64,000 nt of DNA. It comes from Acetobacter sp. UBA5411 (lineage in GTDB: Bacteria; Pseudomonadota; Alphaproteobacteria; Acetobacterales; Acetobacteraceae). The number at the start of each line of letters is the position of its first letter. The first letter of the stretch is position 1. Below are positions 45,738 to 54,993 of this stretch, in pieces. The notes below the pieces were generated by a model. That model ran no database searches and was not told the DNA's origin. It was given only the letters and a program-made list of their open reading frames with translations. The stretch covers positions 72,746 to 136,745 of the forward strand of contig NZ_DHNR01000037.1 in the NCBI RefSeq assembly GCF_002409645.1, in the 5' to 3' direction. A program made the translations under genes and the position numbers.

Positions 45738-46136
45738 TCAGCCCAGATTGCCGCTGCCGCCGCCATTTGAAGGCGGGAATGTGATTGTGGTCATCGCCGT
45801 AATGCAACCCCAGCAGTTCGTGGTCACTGCACCGCGAATCGCTGACTGGACGCTATTCAACAGGCCTGTAGCCTGCGCCACCGTCATGCTTTGTCCCTGC
45901 GTGTAACCCAGCTTCGTATCAGCGTAGACATTGCAAATTGCTGACTGAATGGTCGAGCAGCTGGCTCCGTTGAAGATATCGGCCTGGACGTTGTACTCTC
46001 CAGCCAGATAACCGGCATAGGCCGCGATAACTGAAGCGCTCGGACCGCAGACAACCGGCTGATAACCACACGGATTATAATTCCAGCAGCAGCCGCCGGA
46101 AACTTCCGTCATTTCTGTCGTTGTAAGTTCACGCAT
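45738..46136 (-). CDS. Double-glycine-leader peptide precursor with eight cysteines
   Basis: 132 residues from the ATG at 46136; GGAG lies upstream and the longer open frame has no homology-like features. Residues 1-15 (MRELTTTEMTEVSGG) are a textbook C39-peptidase leader. Cleavage after GG15 would release a 117-residue product starting with CC. Cysteines are at 16, 17, 23, 30, 60, 68, 108 and 111. The rest is rich in Ala, Ser, Thr, Gly, Asn, and Gln, ending PPSNGGGSGNLG. It lies immediately upstream of HlyD and C39 exporter genes, so it is their likely cargo. It may be a bacteriocin or another exported peptide. No known class was recognised and no modification enzyme is nearby. Confidence 0.75.
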   Translation of the reverse strand: MRELTTTEMTEVSGGCCWNYNPCGYQPVVCGPSASVIAAYAGYLAGEYNVQADIFNGASCSTIQSAICNVYADTKLGYTQGQSMTVAQATGLLNSVQSAIRGAVTTNCWGCITAMTTITFPPSNGGGSGNLG

Positions 46137-46536
46137 TTCTATTCGATCTCCGTAATGATGAAACCGACCACGACCGGGCTGCGCCCGACTTTTTCGGCCG
46201 TTTCTGGAGCGATGCAAGGCCACGTCGCCCATCACGCTGGCTATCTGTTAATGTTTTTTCAACACTTCTTCCAGCGAATAAATCATCAACAAAACCATTA
46301 ATACGCCCTACTACAGCACCACAACGAACAGAATAACCCCTTAAACCATCAGCATATTAACGAAATTTTTCCAATCCTCACCCCGCCCTCCGAAACACCA
46401 GCAATAAATTGTCAGATAAATGTTTGAACTTTACAAACATTTACGTTTTATTTTGTTGACAGATTTTATGTCGTGTCGTTAATCAAAAACAAACACCCGG
46501 GCTTGCCGGACACACGATCAGGAGTGATCAGACATT
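46137..46536. other. Divergent promoter region between precursor and Hint protein genes
   Basis: About 400 bases with no gene beyond an unlikely upstream extension of the precursor frame. The half near 46230-46500 is AT-rich. It carries the promoter-like element listed at 46456-46484 for the plus strand. No clear minus-strand promoter for the precursor was found. Confidence 0.5.
46456..46484 (+). promoter_or_regulatory. Sigma70-type promoter candidate for the Hint protein gene
   Basis: TTGACA at 46456-46461, a 17-base spacer, and TTAATC at 46479-46484. The start codon is 53 bases further on, preceded by AGGAG. Confidence 0.5.
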
Positions 46537-48273
46537 ATGGTTACACAAGCGACATCAACACAGTACGCCGCCTACACCGCAGGCACCGGCACAGAGAGCG
46601 ATCCCTATGTTCTCGCCTCCAATTCCGGCACCATCACACTTGAATCCGGCAAATATTACGTTCTTGAAAACGGTGCGTCGATCGGTACCGCCGTCATCAA
46701 TGAATATAATGCTTCCGGATCCACAGGCGGCATCAATGTCAACGGTGGCCATCTGACCATCGACTCCGATGGCAAGGGCACCAGTGTCGCTGGCAAGATC
46801 GACATGAGCGGTCAGGGTTCATCTCTTGTTCTGAACAACGACACGGGCAAGTGGTCCTACGAAGCCAACCTCGCAGGCGAAGACATCTCGGCTGGCGGTG
46901 ATCAGTATTACACCTATCCCGCCCTTCAGAATGCGACGATCACGAACTTCGGTTCTGGCGCATCAATGTGCACGAACGACATTCCTGGCGGATTTGGAAC
47001 ATCCATCGGTATCGCAGGAAGTTACACTGACAGCTCCACCCTGATTCTGAAGCACAGCACTTCGATCGTCGTAAATCCCAGCGACTCCAACCCCCATGCC
47101 AACAATGCCTCCGGCTATTATGGCGTGTCTGTTACGGGTGTCGGCGGCTCTTTCGCCCATCCGACATCGACCACGTATTACTATCCGCAGAACGGTGGTA
47201 ACTGCATTGAAGGCTGCTTCCTGCCGGGAACACACATTCTGACCCGTGATGGCGAGAAGCTGGTCGAGACGCTGGTCGAGGGTGACGAGATTGCCGTCAT
47301 CGAGAACGGTCAGACAGTTTTCCGTCCGCTCGCATGGCTTGGCCGTTCGCACGCTGATGTCGCCGCTCTCGGCTTTGACGTCGATGCGTATCCGGTTCGC
47401 ATCCGCAAGGACGCATTCGGTGAAGGCGCTCCGCACCGTGACCTGCTTGTCACCTCCGAACATTGCATCCACATCGACGGCAAGTTCGTGCCCGTCCGCA
47501 TGCTGGTCAACGACGCTTCGATCCTGATCGACCGTTCCATCACCGCCTTTGATTTCTATCATATCGAGCTTGAGCAGCATGGTGTGATCGTTTCCGAAGG
47601 ACTGGAAACGGAAAGCTACCTCGACACAGGCAACCGTGGCACCTTCGAAAACTCCGCGATCCGCGCACTGCGTCCTCACTTCGCTGGCGGTTTTGTCATC
47701 AATGGCGGCAAGAGCTGGCAGCGTGACGCAGGCGCTCCGCTGGTGACGGATCAGGCAACAGTCGAGCCGATCTGGAAAGCCGTTGCAGCCCGCGCCGAGA
47801 CGCTTGGTCTGTCCGTTGCAGACAATGCAGCAGAAACGACCAACGATCCGGATATCCGCCTCGTAGCCGAGGATGGTCGTGAAATTCGCGCCGTTCGTCA
47901 CACCGGAAACACATACAGCTTCATGGTGCCGTCAACGGTCTCCGATGTCCGTATCGTCTCCCGCACGTCACGTCCGTCCGAGATGGTCGGTCCTTTCTGC
48001 GATGACCGTCGTGACCTCGGTGTGGTCGTGGGTGAAGTTGTTGTCACGAATGGACGTGATCGCTCCGTTCTGACCGATCACCTCAGCGACGCCGACATCA
48101 GCGGCTGGCAGGCTTACGAAGGTGGCGTTGGTCGCTGGACATCCGGCAATGCGCTGCTGTCGCTCGGCAACGCCGGAGAGGGCCTCTTTGCCCGCATGGT
48201 GGAAGTCGAGGTTCTGGTGGCTGGCCCTTACCGCGTTGGGGATGCAGCACAGGCCGCTGTTCAGGTTGCCTGA
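46537..48273 (+). CDS. Hint_2-domain protein with N-terminal beta-repeat region
   Basis: 578 residues. It lacks a signal peptide. Residues 1-225 look like a beta-rich, Gly/Thr/Ser-rich passenger (LTIDSDGKGTSVAGKIDMSGQGSSL and similar). A Hint-type domain begins at Cys (CFLPGTHILTRDGEKLVETLVEGDEI, about residue 228) with TSEHCI as block B. The C-terminal end lacks the HN-C/S of full inteins, so cleavage without ligation is likely, if at all. Proteins of this kind are common in Acetobacteraceae and Rhodobacteraceae, with unclear roles. It is divergent from the peptide exporter operon and ends at a strong terminator. Confidence 0.8.
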   Translation: MVTQATSTQYAAYTAGTGTESDPYVLASNSGTITLESGKYYVLENGASIGTAVINEYNASGSTGGINVNGGHLTIDSDGKGTSVAGKIDMSGQGSSLVLNNDTGKWSYEANLAGEDISAGGDQYYTYPALQNATITNFGSGASMCTNDIPGGFGTSIGIAGSYTDSSTLILKHSTSIVVNPSDSNPHANNASGYYGVSVTGVGGSFAHPTSTTYYYPQNGGNCIEGCFLPGTHILTRDGEKLVETLVEGDEIAVIENGQTVFRPLAWLGRSHADVAALGFDVDAYPVRIRKDAFGEGAPHRDLLVTSEHCIHIDGKFVPVRMLVNDASILIDRSITAFDFYHIELEQHGVIVSEGLETESYLDTGNRGTFENSAIRALRPHFAGGFVINGGKSWQRDAGAPLVTDQATVEPIWKAVAARAETLGLSVADNAAETTNDPDIRLVAEDGREIRAVRHTGNTYSFMVPSTVSDVRIVSRTSRPSEMVGPFCDDRRDLGVVVGEVVVTNGRDRSVLTDHLSDADISGWQAYEGGVGRWTSGNALLSLGNAGEGLFARMVEVEVLVAGPYRVGDAAQAAVQVA

Positions 48274-48295
48274 TCTGAAATTTTCGACAGACGTG

Positions 48296-48317
48296 CCTCT
48301 GGTTGAAAGACCAGAGG
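48296..48317 (+). other. Stem-loop upstream of the terminator
   Basis: CCTCTGGT and ACCAGAGG form an eight-base stem. It sits three bases before the terminator of the Hint protein gene. A tandem hairpin of this kind may stabilise the mRNA 3' end. Confidence 0.6.
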
Positions 48318-48320
48318 TGA

Positions 48321-48347
48321 AAAGGGAGGCATTGCCTCCCTTTTTTT
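48321..48347 (+). terminator. Rho-independent terminator after the Hint protein gene
   Basis: An AAAGGGAGGC / GCCTCCCTTT stem with a three-base loop and a run of seven T residues on the plus strand. Confidence 0.9.
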
Positions 48348-48694
48348 ATTGATTGATACTCTCAAGAAAGAGACACTCGGTGACAAACCTGATAGTCTCC
48401 ACGATCTGAGTTTTGCTTCCGGAACGTCCCAAAAGGAATTTTCGTTATCAGGGACAAATGGAAACCGCACATCATCTATCGCTGACAACGGCACTATTTG
48501 GTCCACTGAAAGGATCGCAACCAAAATAAAGCCTCTTTTGCAGTCCAGTAATCGGTTCCCGAGCAACATTCAGACATAGTCCTACGTGCCCCGTTCATTT
48601 CCGCGAAACTGTTTCGCTTCACACTTACCCATTATCGGAGGCGCGTGTCCGAACCGGAAAAGAAGGTCGGCGACACAGGAGGAAACAGGGACAC
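48348..48694. other. Non-coding gap before the SARP-type regulator
   Basis: About 350 bases. A 76-codon frame without a good start codon crosses it but has no recognisable features, so it is not called as a gene. The region probably contains the promoter of the downstream regulator. Confidence 0.5.
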
Positions 48695-50908
48695 ATGGGT
48701 CTGTTCGGCACCATTAAACCCGGACTGAGGAAATCTCAGGCGGCCATTCTGCATCTTGATCTGCTGGGGTCCATGGCTGTTCAGATGCTTGACGGAACAG
48801 TCCTGACCCCTACAGGTGCCAAGACACGCGGCCTGCTTGCCATCCTCGCCCTGTCAGATCGTCGGCCCGTCACACGGAAAACCCTTGCGCATCTGCTCTG
48901 GAGCCGCCGTTCAGATGAACAGGCACGCGCATCCCTCCGGCAGGAAATCCACCGGCTGTCGGAAGCGCTCAGTCCGCTCGGCACGGATATTCTGGATATC
49001 CAGCGCCACGCCCTGACGCTGAAACCCGTTCTCACCACAGTTGATGCGGAACGCTATCTGAATGCCTCCCCCTCCGGCATCCTGAAGCTTCCCGAAACCG
49101 ATTCCACTCTTCTGACCGATCTCGAAGCTGTCGATCCGGCGCTCGATGAATGGCTGACACAACAGCGCAATCGCCTGAACCATCATCTGATAACAGTGCT
49201 GGAACAGGCCCAGGCATCCCTTCCCGATCCGGAACAGCGTATTGCCGCTGCAAACAGACTGCTCCGTCTTGATCGCCTGAATGAGAATGCCTGGAAAACC
49301 CTCATGCGCGAGTTGGTCAGGACTGCTGACATCAGCGCAGCCCTTCTGGCGGCAGAGCAATGTCTTGGGACCTTCCGCGACTCTCTGGCGAATGAACCGT
49401 CCGCCGCGACCAAATTACTGATTGAAGAACTGCGGGCTTCTCAGGGTGCTGGCCGACCCGGTTCCCTTTCCGACATCCAGTCGGGACGGACTGATCCCCT
49501 CACAGGCAGCTTTTCTTCCGAGAGAGGCTATCACGGCGTCACGAATGGGGCCGCCCACACTGCAGAGGGCTGGGGCATTGGCAACCAGACGATCGCCAGC
49601 GTCGGCTTCTCGCCCCTCCAGCCTGAACTTCTGACTGCTGTCACGCCAGATCTTGAGAATATTCTGGATCAGACAGCTGTCGGTCTTGCCAATCAGGGCT
49701 TCCTGTCGGTCTTCCCGCCTTTCCACACGCCTCCCCTGCGCGAGTCTTCAAAGGTCGAGACAAGAACGTCCGGCGACTATCTGGTCCAGACCAAAATACA
49801 GACCGGCCTTACGCCCGACCCCGAGGATGGCACTCTCAAGCAACAGGTCAGACTGATCGTCCGTGTGACCGACCAGCGACGGGAAGGCATGATTGTATGG
49901 GCCGAACGCTTTCCGATCACGCCGGAAAACAGTGATACCATCGCCGCTCTGCTGACGTCAGATATCGGCTGGCGAATCGCACTGGCGGAAGCGCGGAATT
50001 CAGCCAACCGTCATGCGGACGAACTGACGCCTCTGGAAGCCGGGCTGAGAGCCTTCGCCTTCATCAATCGCAAGGAACCCACCAGCTTCCTCCCTGCGGA
50101 GAAACTTCTGCACAGCGCGCTCAGGCGTGATCCTCACCATCCCTTTTTGCTGCTGACCGCCGCACTCTTCGGACTTGTGCGCTCGTATGAACAGTGGTTA
50201 CCAGAAAAGATTGATCGGGAACGCACGGCAGCGATCGAGGCGGCCCGTGGACTGATCCGCATCATCCCGGAAACGCTTACCGGTCGACTGATACTGGCCC
50301 GACTTCTGCTGGACAGACCATCGGAACGCGAGGCCGGGCTGCGCCTGATTGAAGAAGTGAAGCCCTTTGCACCGTCACTGGGCATCACCATCGCCATTGA
50401 AGCCTATGCCCTGCTGATGAAGGACCGGCCGCAGGAAGCTGCCGCCAGCCTGAAGACCTTCCGCAGAAGTCATCCCACTCACCCGTTCGTCGATCTGTTC
50501 GACACGGACGTGGTGCTCATTTTCCTGCTGGGCGGCAATGCACGGGAAGCCGTGGAACGGTCCCGCATCGCAGTCAGCATGTCGCCGACCCGCATCTCCA
50601 TGCTGACGCTTCATCTGGCCGGTCTTGCAGCCCTTGGAAAAGCAGAGGATGTGTCTGTTGTGAATGAACAGGCTGAGGCCCGTTCCCAGCTTCTTCGGCT
50701 GATGCCTGACTTCTCGCTTGAAACCGTGCGCACTCACTACGCCCGCCTCCCCCCACCACAGCTTTCGGCGTTTCTCACACTGCTGGAACGTGCCGGAATT
50801 CCCGCCACGCCGTCGGCCGTTGCACACCAGACGCAGCCAGCGCTTGGCGGAACCTCTTCAACGGGATATGAAAGCTCCTCAGTCGTACCCAGTTCCTCCG
50901 TGCCCTGA
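48695..50908 (+). CDS. SARP/BTAD-type transcriptional regulator with TPR-like C-terminus
   Basis: 737 residues. Residues about 15-110 form an OmpR/PhoB-type winged helix preceding a bacterial transcriptional activator domain (about 115-255; RLLRLDRLNENAWKTLMREL, AEQCLGTFRDSLANEPS). The LTPTGAKTRGLLAILAL and RRSDEQARASLRQEIHRL stretches are hallmark segments. The remaining 450 residues are helical, resembling the adenylate-cyclase-like/TPR regions of large SARP relatives. It follows the exporter and Hint gene at about 400 bases and may control them. Its targets cannot be read from the sequence. Confidence 0.8.
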   Translation: MGLFGTIKPGLRKSQAAILHLDLLGSMAVQMLDGTVLTPTGAKTRGLLAILALSDRRPVTRKTLAHLLWSRRSDEQARASLRQEIHRLSEALSPLGTDILDIQRHALTLKPVLTTVDAERYLNASPSGILKLPETDSTLLTDLEAVDPALDEWLTQQRNRLNHHLITVLEQAQASLPDPEQRIAAANRLLRLDRLNENAWKTLMRELVRTADISAALLAAEQCLGTFRDSLANEPSAATKLLIEELRASQGAGRPGSLSDIQSGRTDPLTGSFSSERGYHGVTNGAAHTAEGWGIGNQTIASVGFSPLQPELLTAVTPDLENILDQTAVGLANQGFLSVFPPFHTPPLRESSKVETRTSGDYLVQTKIQTGLTPDPEDGTLKQQVRLIVRVTDQRREGMIVWAERFPITPENSDTIAALLTSDIGWRIALAEARNSANRHADELTPLEAGLRAFAFINRKEPTSFLPAEKLLHSALRRDPHHPFLLLTAALFGLVRSYEQWLPEKIDRERTAAIEAARGLIRIIPETLTGRLILARLLLDRPSEREAGLRLIEEVKPFAPSLGITIAIEAYALLMKDRPQEAAASLKTFRRSHPTHPFVDLFDTDVVLIFLLGGNAREAVERSRIAVSMSPTRISMLTLHLAGLAALGKAEDVSVVNEQAEARSQLLRLMPDFSLETVRTHYARLPPPQLSAFLTLLERAGIPATPSAVAHQTQPALGGTSSTGYESSSVVPSSSVP

Positions 50909-50974
50909 ATACCAGAAGGTCTTGCACCGGGTGGGGGCGGCTGGCGGGTCTTGCTTCAGGAGTTGCAACACCAA

Positions 50975-51490
50975 ATGGCCACCACGCACGTTCGTCAGTC
51001 CTTGTCGCTACCCAACCGCATCGCTCTTCTGACGCCTGCAATGGCCTTGCTGCTTGGGCTGACCTCCTGCTCAGGCGGTGACAAGGCCAGTGACCTGACC
51101 GCACCCCGCAACCAGCTTATCAAGGAAGATCGCAGCGCCACGGGTGGTGACGATCAACTGAGCGGCGGCGTGAACGCCTATCTGTGGCGTGGCGCGCTGG
51201 ACACGCTGTCCTTCATGCCGATTTCCACGGCGGATGCAGTCGGAGGATTCATCCTGACGGACTGGTACACCCCTCCGGCGGCACACGGCGAACGCTTCAA
51301 GATCACAGCCTACATACTGGACAAACGTCTCCGCTCGGACGCCCTGCGGGTGAGCGTATTCCGTCAGGTTTATGACGCCGGACAGTGGACCGACGTGCCA
51401 CCAGCTGCGAACACCTCCTCCGACATTACTTCCAAGATTCTCGCCCGTGCGCGCCAGCTTCGCGCCGATAACGGCAATAACGACAACTGA
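50975..51490 (+). CDS. DUF3576 lipoprotein
   Basis: 171 residues from the ATG at 50975 (AGGAG about 12 bases upstream; a TTG at 50951 is also in frame). A signal peptide with lipobox-like LTSC (about residue 32) marks it as a lipoprotein. The conserved block is NAYLWRGALDTLSFMPISTADAVGGFILTDWYTPP, which defines the DUF3576 family. In alphaproteobacteria this family sits before leuS and lptE, suggesting a link to outer-membrane assembly. It shares direction with leuS 120 bases downstream. Confidence 0.85.
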   Translation: MATTHVRQSLSLPNRIALLTPAMALLLGLTSCSGGDKASDLTAPRNQLIKEDRSATGGDDQLSGGVNAYLWRGALDTLSFMPISTADAVGGFILTDWYTPPAAHGERFKITAYILDKRLRSDALRVSVFRQVYDAGQWTDVPPAANTSSDITSKILARARQLRADNGNNDN

Positions 51491-51610
51491 TCCCACACAG
51501 TTGTCTGCTCCGGCCGGGTTCACCTTGAGCCCGGCTGTGTTTCTCATTGGAACGTCCCCTTCAGGACCGACCGTCTCCTGTTCTTTTCGCCATTCTGGAC
51601 CGATGCCATC

Positions 51611-54238
51611 ATGACTGCCGACGATACCCCCGCAAGCTACGATTTCCGCTCGGTGGAGACCCGTTGGCAACAGGAATGGGACAAGGAAGGTGTGTTCACT
51701 GTCCCTGACGTGCCACCAGCCGACAAGCCGAAATACTATGTGCTGGAAATGTTCCCCTACCCGTCGGGACAGCTTCACATGGGGCATGTCCGCAACTACG
51801 CGCTCGGCGATGTGGTCGCCCGCTACAAGCGTGCACGCGGCTTTTCCGTGTTGCATCCGATGGGCTGGGACGCCTTCGGCCTTCCTGCCGAGAACGCCGC
51901 CCGCGAACGTGGTGTACACCCGAAGGAATGGACGCTCGCCAATATCGCCGCGATGCGCGAGACACTGAAACGCCTCGGATTCTCCCTGAACTGGGACCGC
52001 GAGATCGCCACCTGTCTGCCGGATTATTACGGCAAGCAGCAGAAAATCTTCCTCGACTTCCTGAAAGCCGGTCTCGTTGATCGTCGTGAGTCCTGGGTCA
52101 ACTGGGACCCGATCGACAACACGGTTCTGGCCAACGAGCAGGTCGTGGACGGCAAGGGCTGGCGCTCGGGTGCGCCCATCGAGAAGAAGAAGCTCTCGCA
52201 GTGGTTCCTGAAGATCACGCAGTTCGCGCCGGACCTGCTGGACAGCCTCAAGACACTGGATCGCTGGCCGGAACGCGTCCGCACCATGCAGGAACGCTGG
52301 ATCGGCCGCTCCGACGGTGCGCGCCTGCGCTTCCCGCTGGCGCACCCGCCTGCCGGTTTCAATGAAGATCTGAATGCGGTCGAGGTGTTCACCACCCGTC
52401 CGGACACGCTGTTCGGCATGTCGTTCCTCGCCATCGCAGCGGATCACCCACTGGCCGCCAAAGTTGCTGAGACCAATCCGGAAGCGGCTGAGTTCATCGC
52501 GGAATGTCGCCGTATGGGCACGTCGGTGGAAGCGGTCGAGACGGCCGAAAAGCGCGGCTTTGATACGGGCCTGAAAGTCAGCCACCCGTTCCTCCCGGAC
52601 GCCACCTTCCCGGTCTGGATCGCGAATTTCGTGCTGATGGATTACGGCACCGGCGCCCTGTTCGGCTGCCCCTCCGGCGACCAGCGCGATCTCGACTTCG
52701 CGCACAAATACAACCTGCCGGTCGTTCCCGTCGTCCTGCCCGCTGGCGAGACTCAGGACAGCTTCACCATCACCGACAAGGCGTGGACCGGCGACGGCAC
52801 CATGATCAACTCGGGTTTCCTCGATGGCCGGACCACCGACGAAGCCCGAAAAGAAGCCATCCAGCGTCTGGAAGCCCTCGGCGTCGGAACCGGTGTGGTG
52901 AACTGGCGTCTGCGTGACTGGGGCGTGTCCCGTCAGCGTTACTGGGGCTGCCCGATTCCCATCATCCACTGCGAGACCTGTGGCGCGGTTCCCGTGCCGG
53001 ACGCGCAGCTTCCGGTCGAACTGCCGGAGGACGTGACGTTCGACCGTCCTGGCAATCCACTCGACCATCATCCGACATGGAAGCACGTGGACTGCCCGAA
53101 ATGCGGCAAGCCCGCGACGCGCGAGACCGATACGTTCGACACATTCGTGGACAGTTCATGGTATTTCGCCCGCTTCACAGCGCCGCACGCCGCCACGCCG
53201 ACCAACAAGGCGGCGGCTGACGGCTGGCTGGCCGTGGACCAGTATATTGGCGGCATCGAGCATGCGATCCTGCATCTGCTCTACGCCCGCTTCTTCACCA
53301 AGGCGATGAAGGCCACCGGCTATCTCGACGTCTCGGAGCCGTTCTCCGGCCTGTTCACGCAGGGCATGGTGAATCACGAGAGCTACAAGGACGTGAACGG
53401 CGCGTGGCTCTATCCGGAAGAAGTCGTGCGCACCGGCACGGGGGCGACGCACCATGAAACGGGTGAGCCGGTTACCATCGGTCGCGTCGAGAAGATGTCG
53501 AAATCCAAGCGCAACACGGTCGCGCCGGTCGCCATTATCGACCGTTTCGGCGCGGACACGGCCCGCTGGTTCGTGCTGTCTGACAGCCCGCCGGAACGCG
53601 ACATGGAATGGACGGAAGCCGGTGTCGCCGGGTCCGGCCGTTTCGTGCAGCGCCTGTTCCGCATTGTGAGGCAGGTGGCCGCGAACTGTCCGGTCGATGC
53701 CGCACCGTCCGCTGGCGACATGCCGGAAGCGGTCGATACGCTCCGTCGCACGACGCATCGCACCATCGCTGCTGTGACGGAAGCGCTGGAAGCCTTTACC
53801 GTAAACGTCGCTGTCGCGCGTCTGCATGAGCTGACCTCCGCCCTCGCCGACGCCGAGAAGAAGGCCGGTGAAGATGGTATGGCGTTCGCCCGTCGTGAGG
53901 CCGCCCGCACGCTCTGCCTGCTGACCGCGCCGATGATGCCGCATCTGGCGGAAGAGCTGTTCGCCACACTGGAGCCCGGCAAGGGGCTGGTGGCCCAGCA
54001 GGCATGGCCGGAAGCGAACCCCGAATTGCTGGCCGTTACCCGCGTGAAGCTGGCCGTGCAGATCATGGGCAAACTGCGCGGCACGATCGAGGCTGAGCCG
54101 GACGAGGCCGCGGACGCGGTGATCGCCCGCGCCGAAGCCGAGCCGAATGTGGCGCGGTTGCTGGAAGGCCAGAGAATCGTCAAGCGCATCCATGTGCCGA
54201 ACCGCATCGTCAATTTCGTGGTGGCGAAGGCAGGATGA
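51611..54238 (+). CDS. leuS: Leucyl-tRNA synthetase
   Basis: 875 residues, usual length. The class I HIGH motif appears as HMGHVRNY (about residues 56-63), and KMSKS as VEKMSKSKRN (about 632). The editing domain (CP1) lies between, with the threonine-rich TGLKVSHPF and DYGTGALFG motifs. Charges leucine onto tRNA-Leu. The stop overlaps the ATG of lptE (ATGATG), so the two are coupled. Confidence 0.97.
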   Translation: MTADDTPASYDFRSVETRWQQEWDKEGVFTVPDVPPADKPKYYVLEMFPYPSGQLHMGHVRNYALGDVVARYKRARGFSVLHPMGWDAFGLPAENAARERGVHPKEWTLANIAAMRETLKRLGFSLNWDREIATCLPDYYGKQQKIFLDFLKAGLVDRRESWVNWDPIDNTVLANEQVVDGKGWRSGAPIEKKKLSQWFLKITQFAPDLLDSLKTLDRWPERVRTMQERWIGRSDGARLRFPLAHPPAGFNEDLNAVEVFTTRPDTLFGMSFLAIAADHPLAAKVAETNPEAAEFIAECRRMGTSVEAVETAEKRGFDTGLKVSHPFLPDATFPVWIANFVLMDYGTGALFGCPSGDQRDLDFAHKYNLPVVPVVLPAGETQDSFTITDKAWTGDGTMINSGFLDGRTTDEARKEAIQRLEALGVGTGVVNWRLRDWGVSRQRYWGCPIPIIHCETCGAVPVPDAQLPVELPEDVTFDRPGNPLDHHPTWKHVDCPKCGKPATRETDTFDTFVDSSWYFARFTAPHAATPTNKAAADGWLAVDQYIGGIEHAILHLLYARFFTKAMKATGYLDVSEPFSGLFTQGMVNHESYKDVNGAWLYPEEVVRTGTGATHHETGEPVTIGRVEKMSKSKRNTVAPVAIIDRFGADTARWFVLSDSPPERDMEWTEAGVAGSGRFVQRLFRIVRQVAANCPVDAAPSAGDMPEAVDTLRRTTHRTIAAVTEALEAFTVNVAVARLHELTSALADAEKKAGEDGMAFARREAARTLCLLTAPMMPHLAEELFATLEPGKGLVAQQAWPEANPELLAVTRVKLAVQIMGKLRGTIEAEPDEAADAVIARAEAEPNVARLLEGQRIVKRIHVPNRIVNFVVAKAG

Positions 54239-54936
54239 TGACCGACCGCAGCTCTCTTTCCCGCTGGTTGCGCAGGCAGGCCGCTCCAGCCCTGCTTGTC
54301 CTTCCGCTTCTTCTGAGTGGCTGCGGTTTTCACGCGCTTTACGAAGACACGAAGCTGAGCCCCGGCATCAGCGAAAAAATGAAGCGGGTCTATATCGCCA
54401 GCATTCCCGAGCGGTTCGGACAGATGACCCGTCTGGCGTTGCAGCAGGAGTTCGCGGGCGCCGGGCCGGAAGATCCGGATGGCTATACGTTGCAAGTCAA
54501 TCCAAGCGTGGAACTCGAATCCATCGACGTACATGAGGACAACACGACCGGACGGATGCGGGCCGTAGGGAGGGCGCACTGGTCTCTCTTTACGGTGGAG
54601 CAGACGCCTCGCCTGCTGGCTCAGGGCGACACCACCACGATGGACGGCATCAACAACACGTTCGAACAATATTTCGCACAGAATCTGAATACAGAGACAC
54701 TTCAGGCCCGTATCGCGAAGACGCTGGCGGAAGGAGTCACGCAGCAGGTCGCTATCTGGTTCAAGACGCAGACTGCTGGGGAGACCAACAACAAACCAGC
54801 CGCGGTCTTCTACCCCAACACCGACCTGATGCCGCGCTCGGACACGGAACAGCCTGTTGATCGGGCTGGCCCGGATGGTGTGCCCGCCATGGCGACCGGA
54901 CGTCTTGATCCCAATAATGACGACCCGACCAATTGA
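54235..54936 (+). CDS. lptE: LPS-assembly lipoprotein LptE
   Basis: 233 residues. A signal peptide with lipobox LLLSGC (Cys about residue 25) followed by the family opening GFHALYED. LptE is the plug partner of LptD in the outer membrane, delivering lipopolysaccharide to the cell surface. The last 50 residues are a Pro/Asp/Asn-rich tail. It overlaps leuS, and holA starts 58 bases downstream, the usual alphaproteobacterial order. Confidence 0.9.
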   Translation: MMTDRSSLSRWLRRQAAPALLVLPLLLSGCGFHALYEDTKLSPGISEKMKRVYIASIPERFGQMTRLALQQEFAGAGPEDPDGYTLQVNPSVELESIDVHEDNTTGRMRAVGRAHWSLFTVEQTPRLLAQGDTTTMDGINNTFEQYFAQNLNTETLQARIAKTLAEGVTQQVAIWFKTQTAGETNNKPAAVFYPNTDLMPRSDTEQPVDRAGPDGVPAMATGRLDPNNDDPTN

Positions 54937-54993
54937 TCCCGGCTTCACTGCACGGATGAGTGGGGAGGCTTTTTCTCCCCCTCCTTTCTTTCC

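Noticed and set aside
48349..48579. A 76-codon frame between the Hint gene terminator and the regulator
   Set aside because: No ATG/GTG/TTG start with ribosome site and no conserved-looking features.
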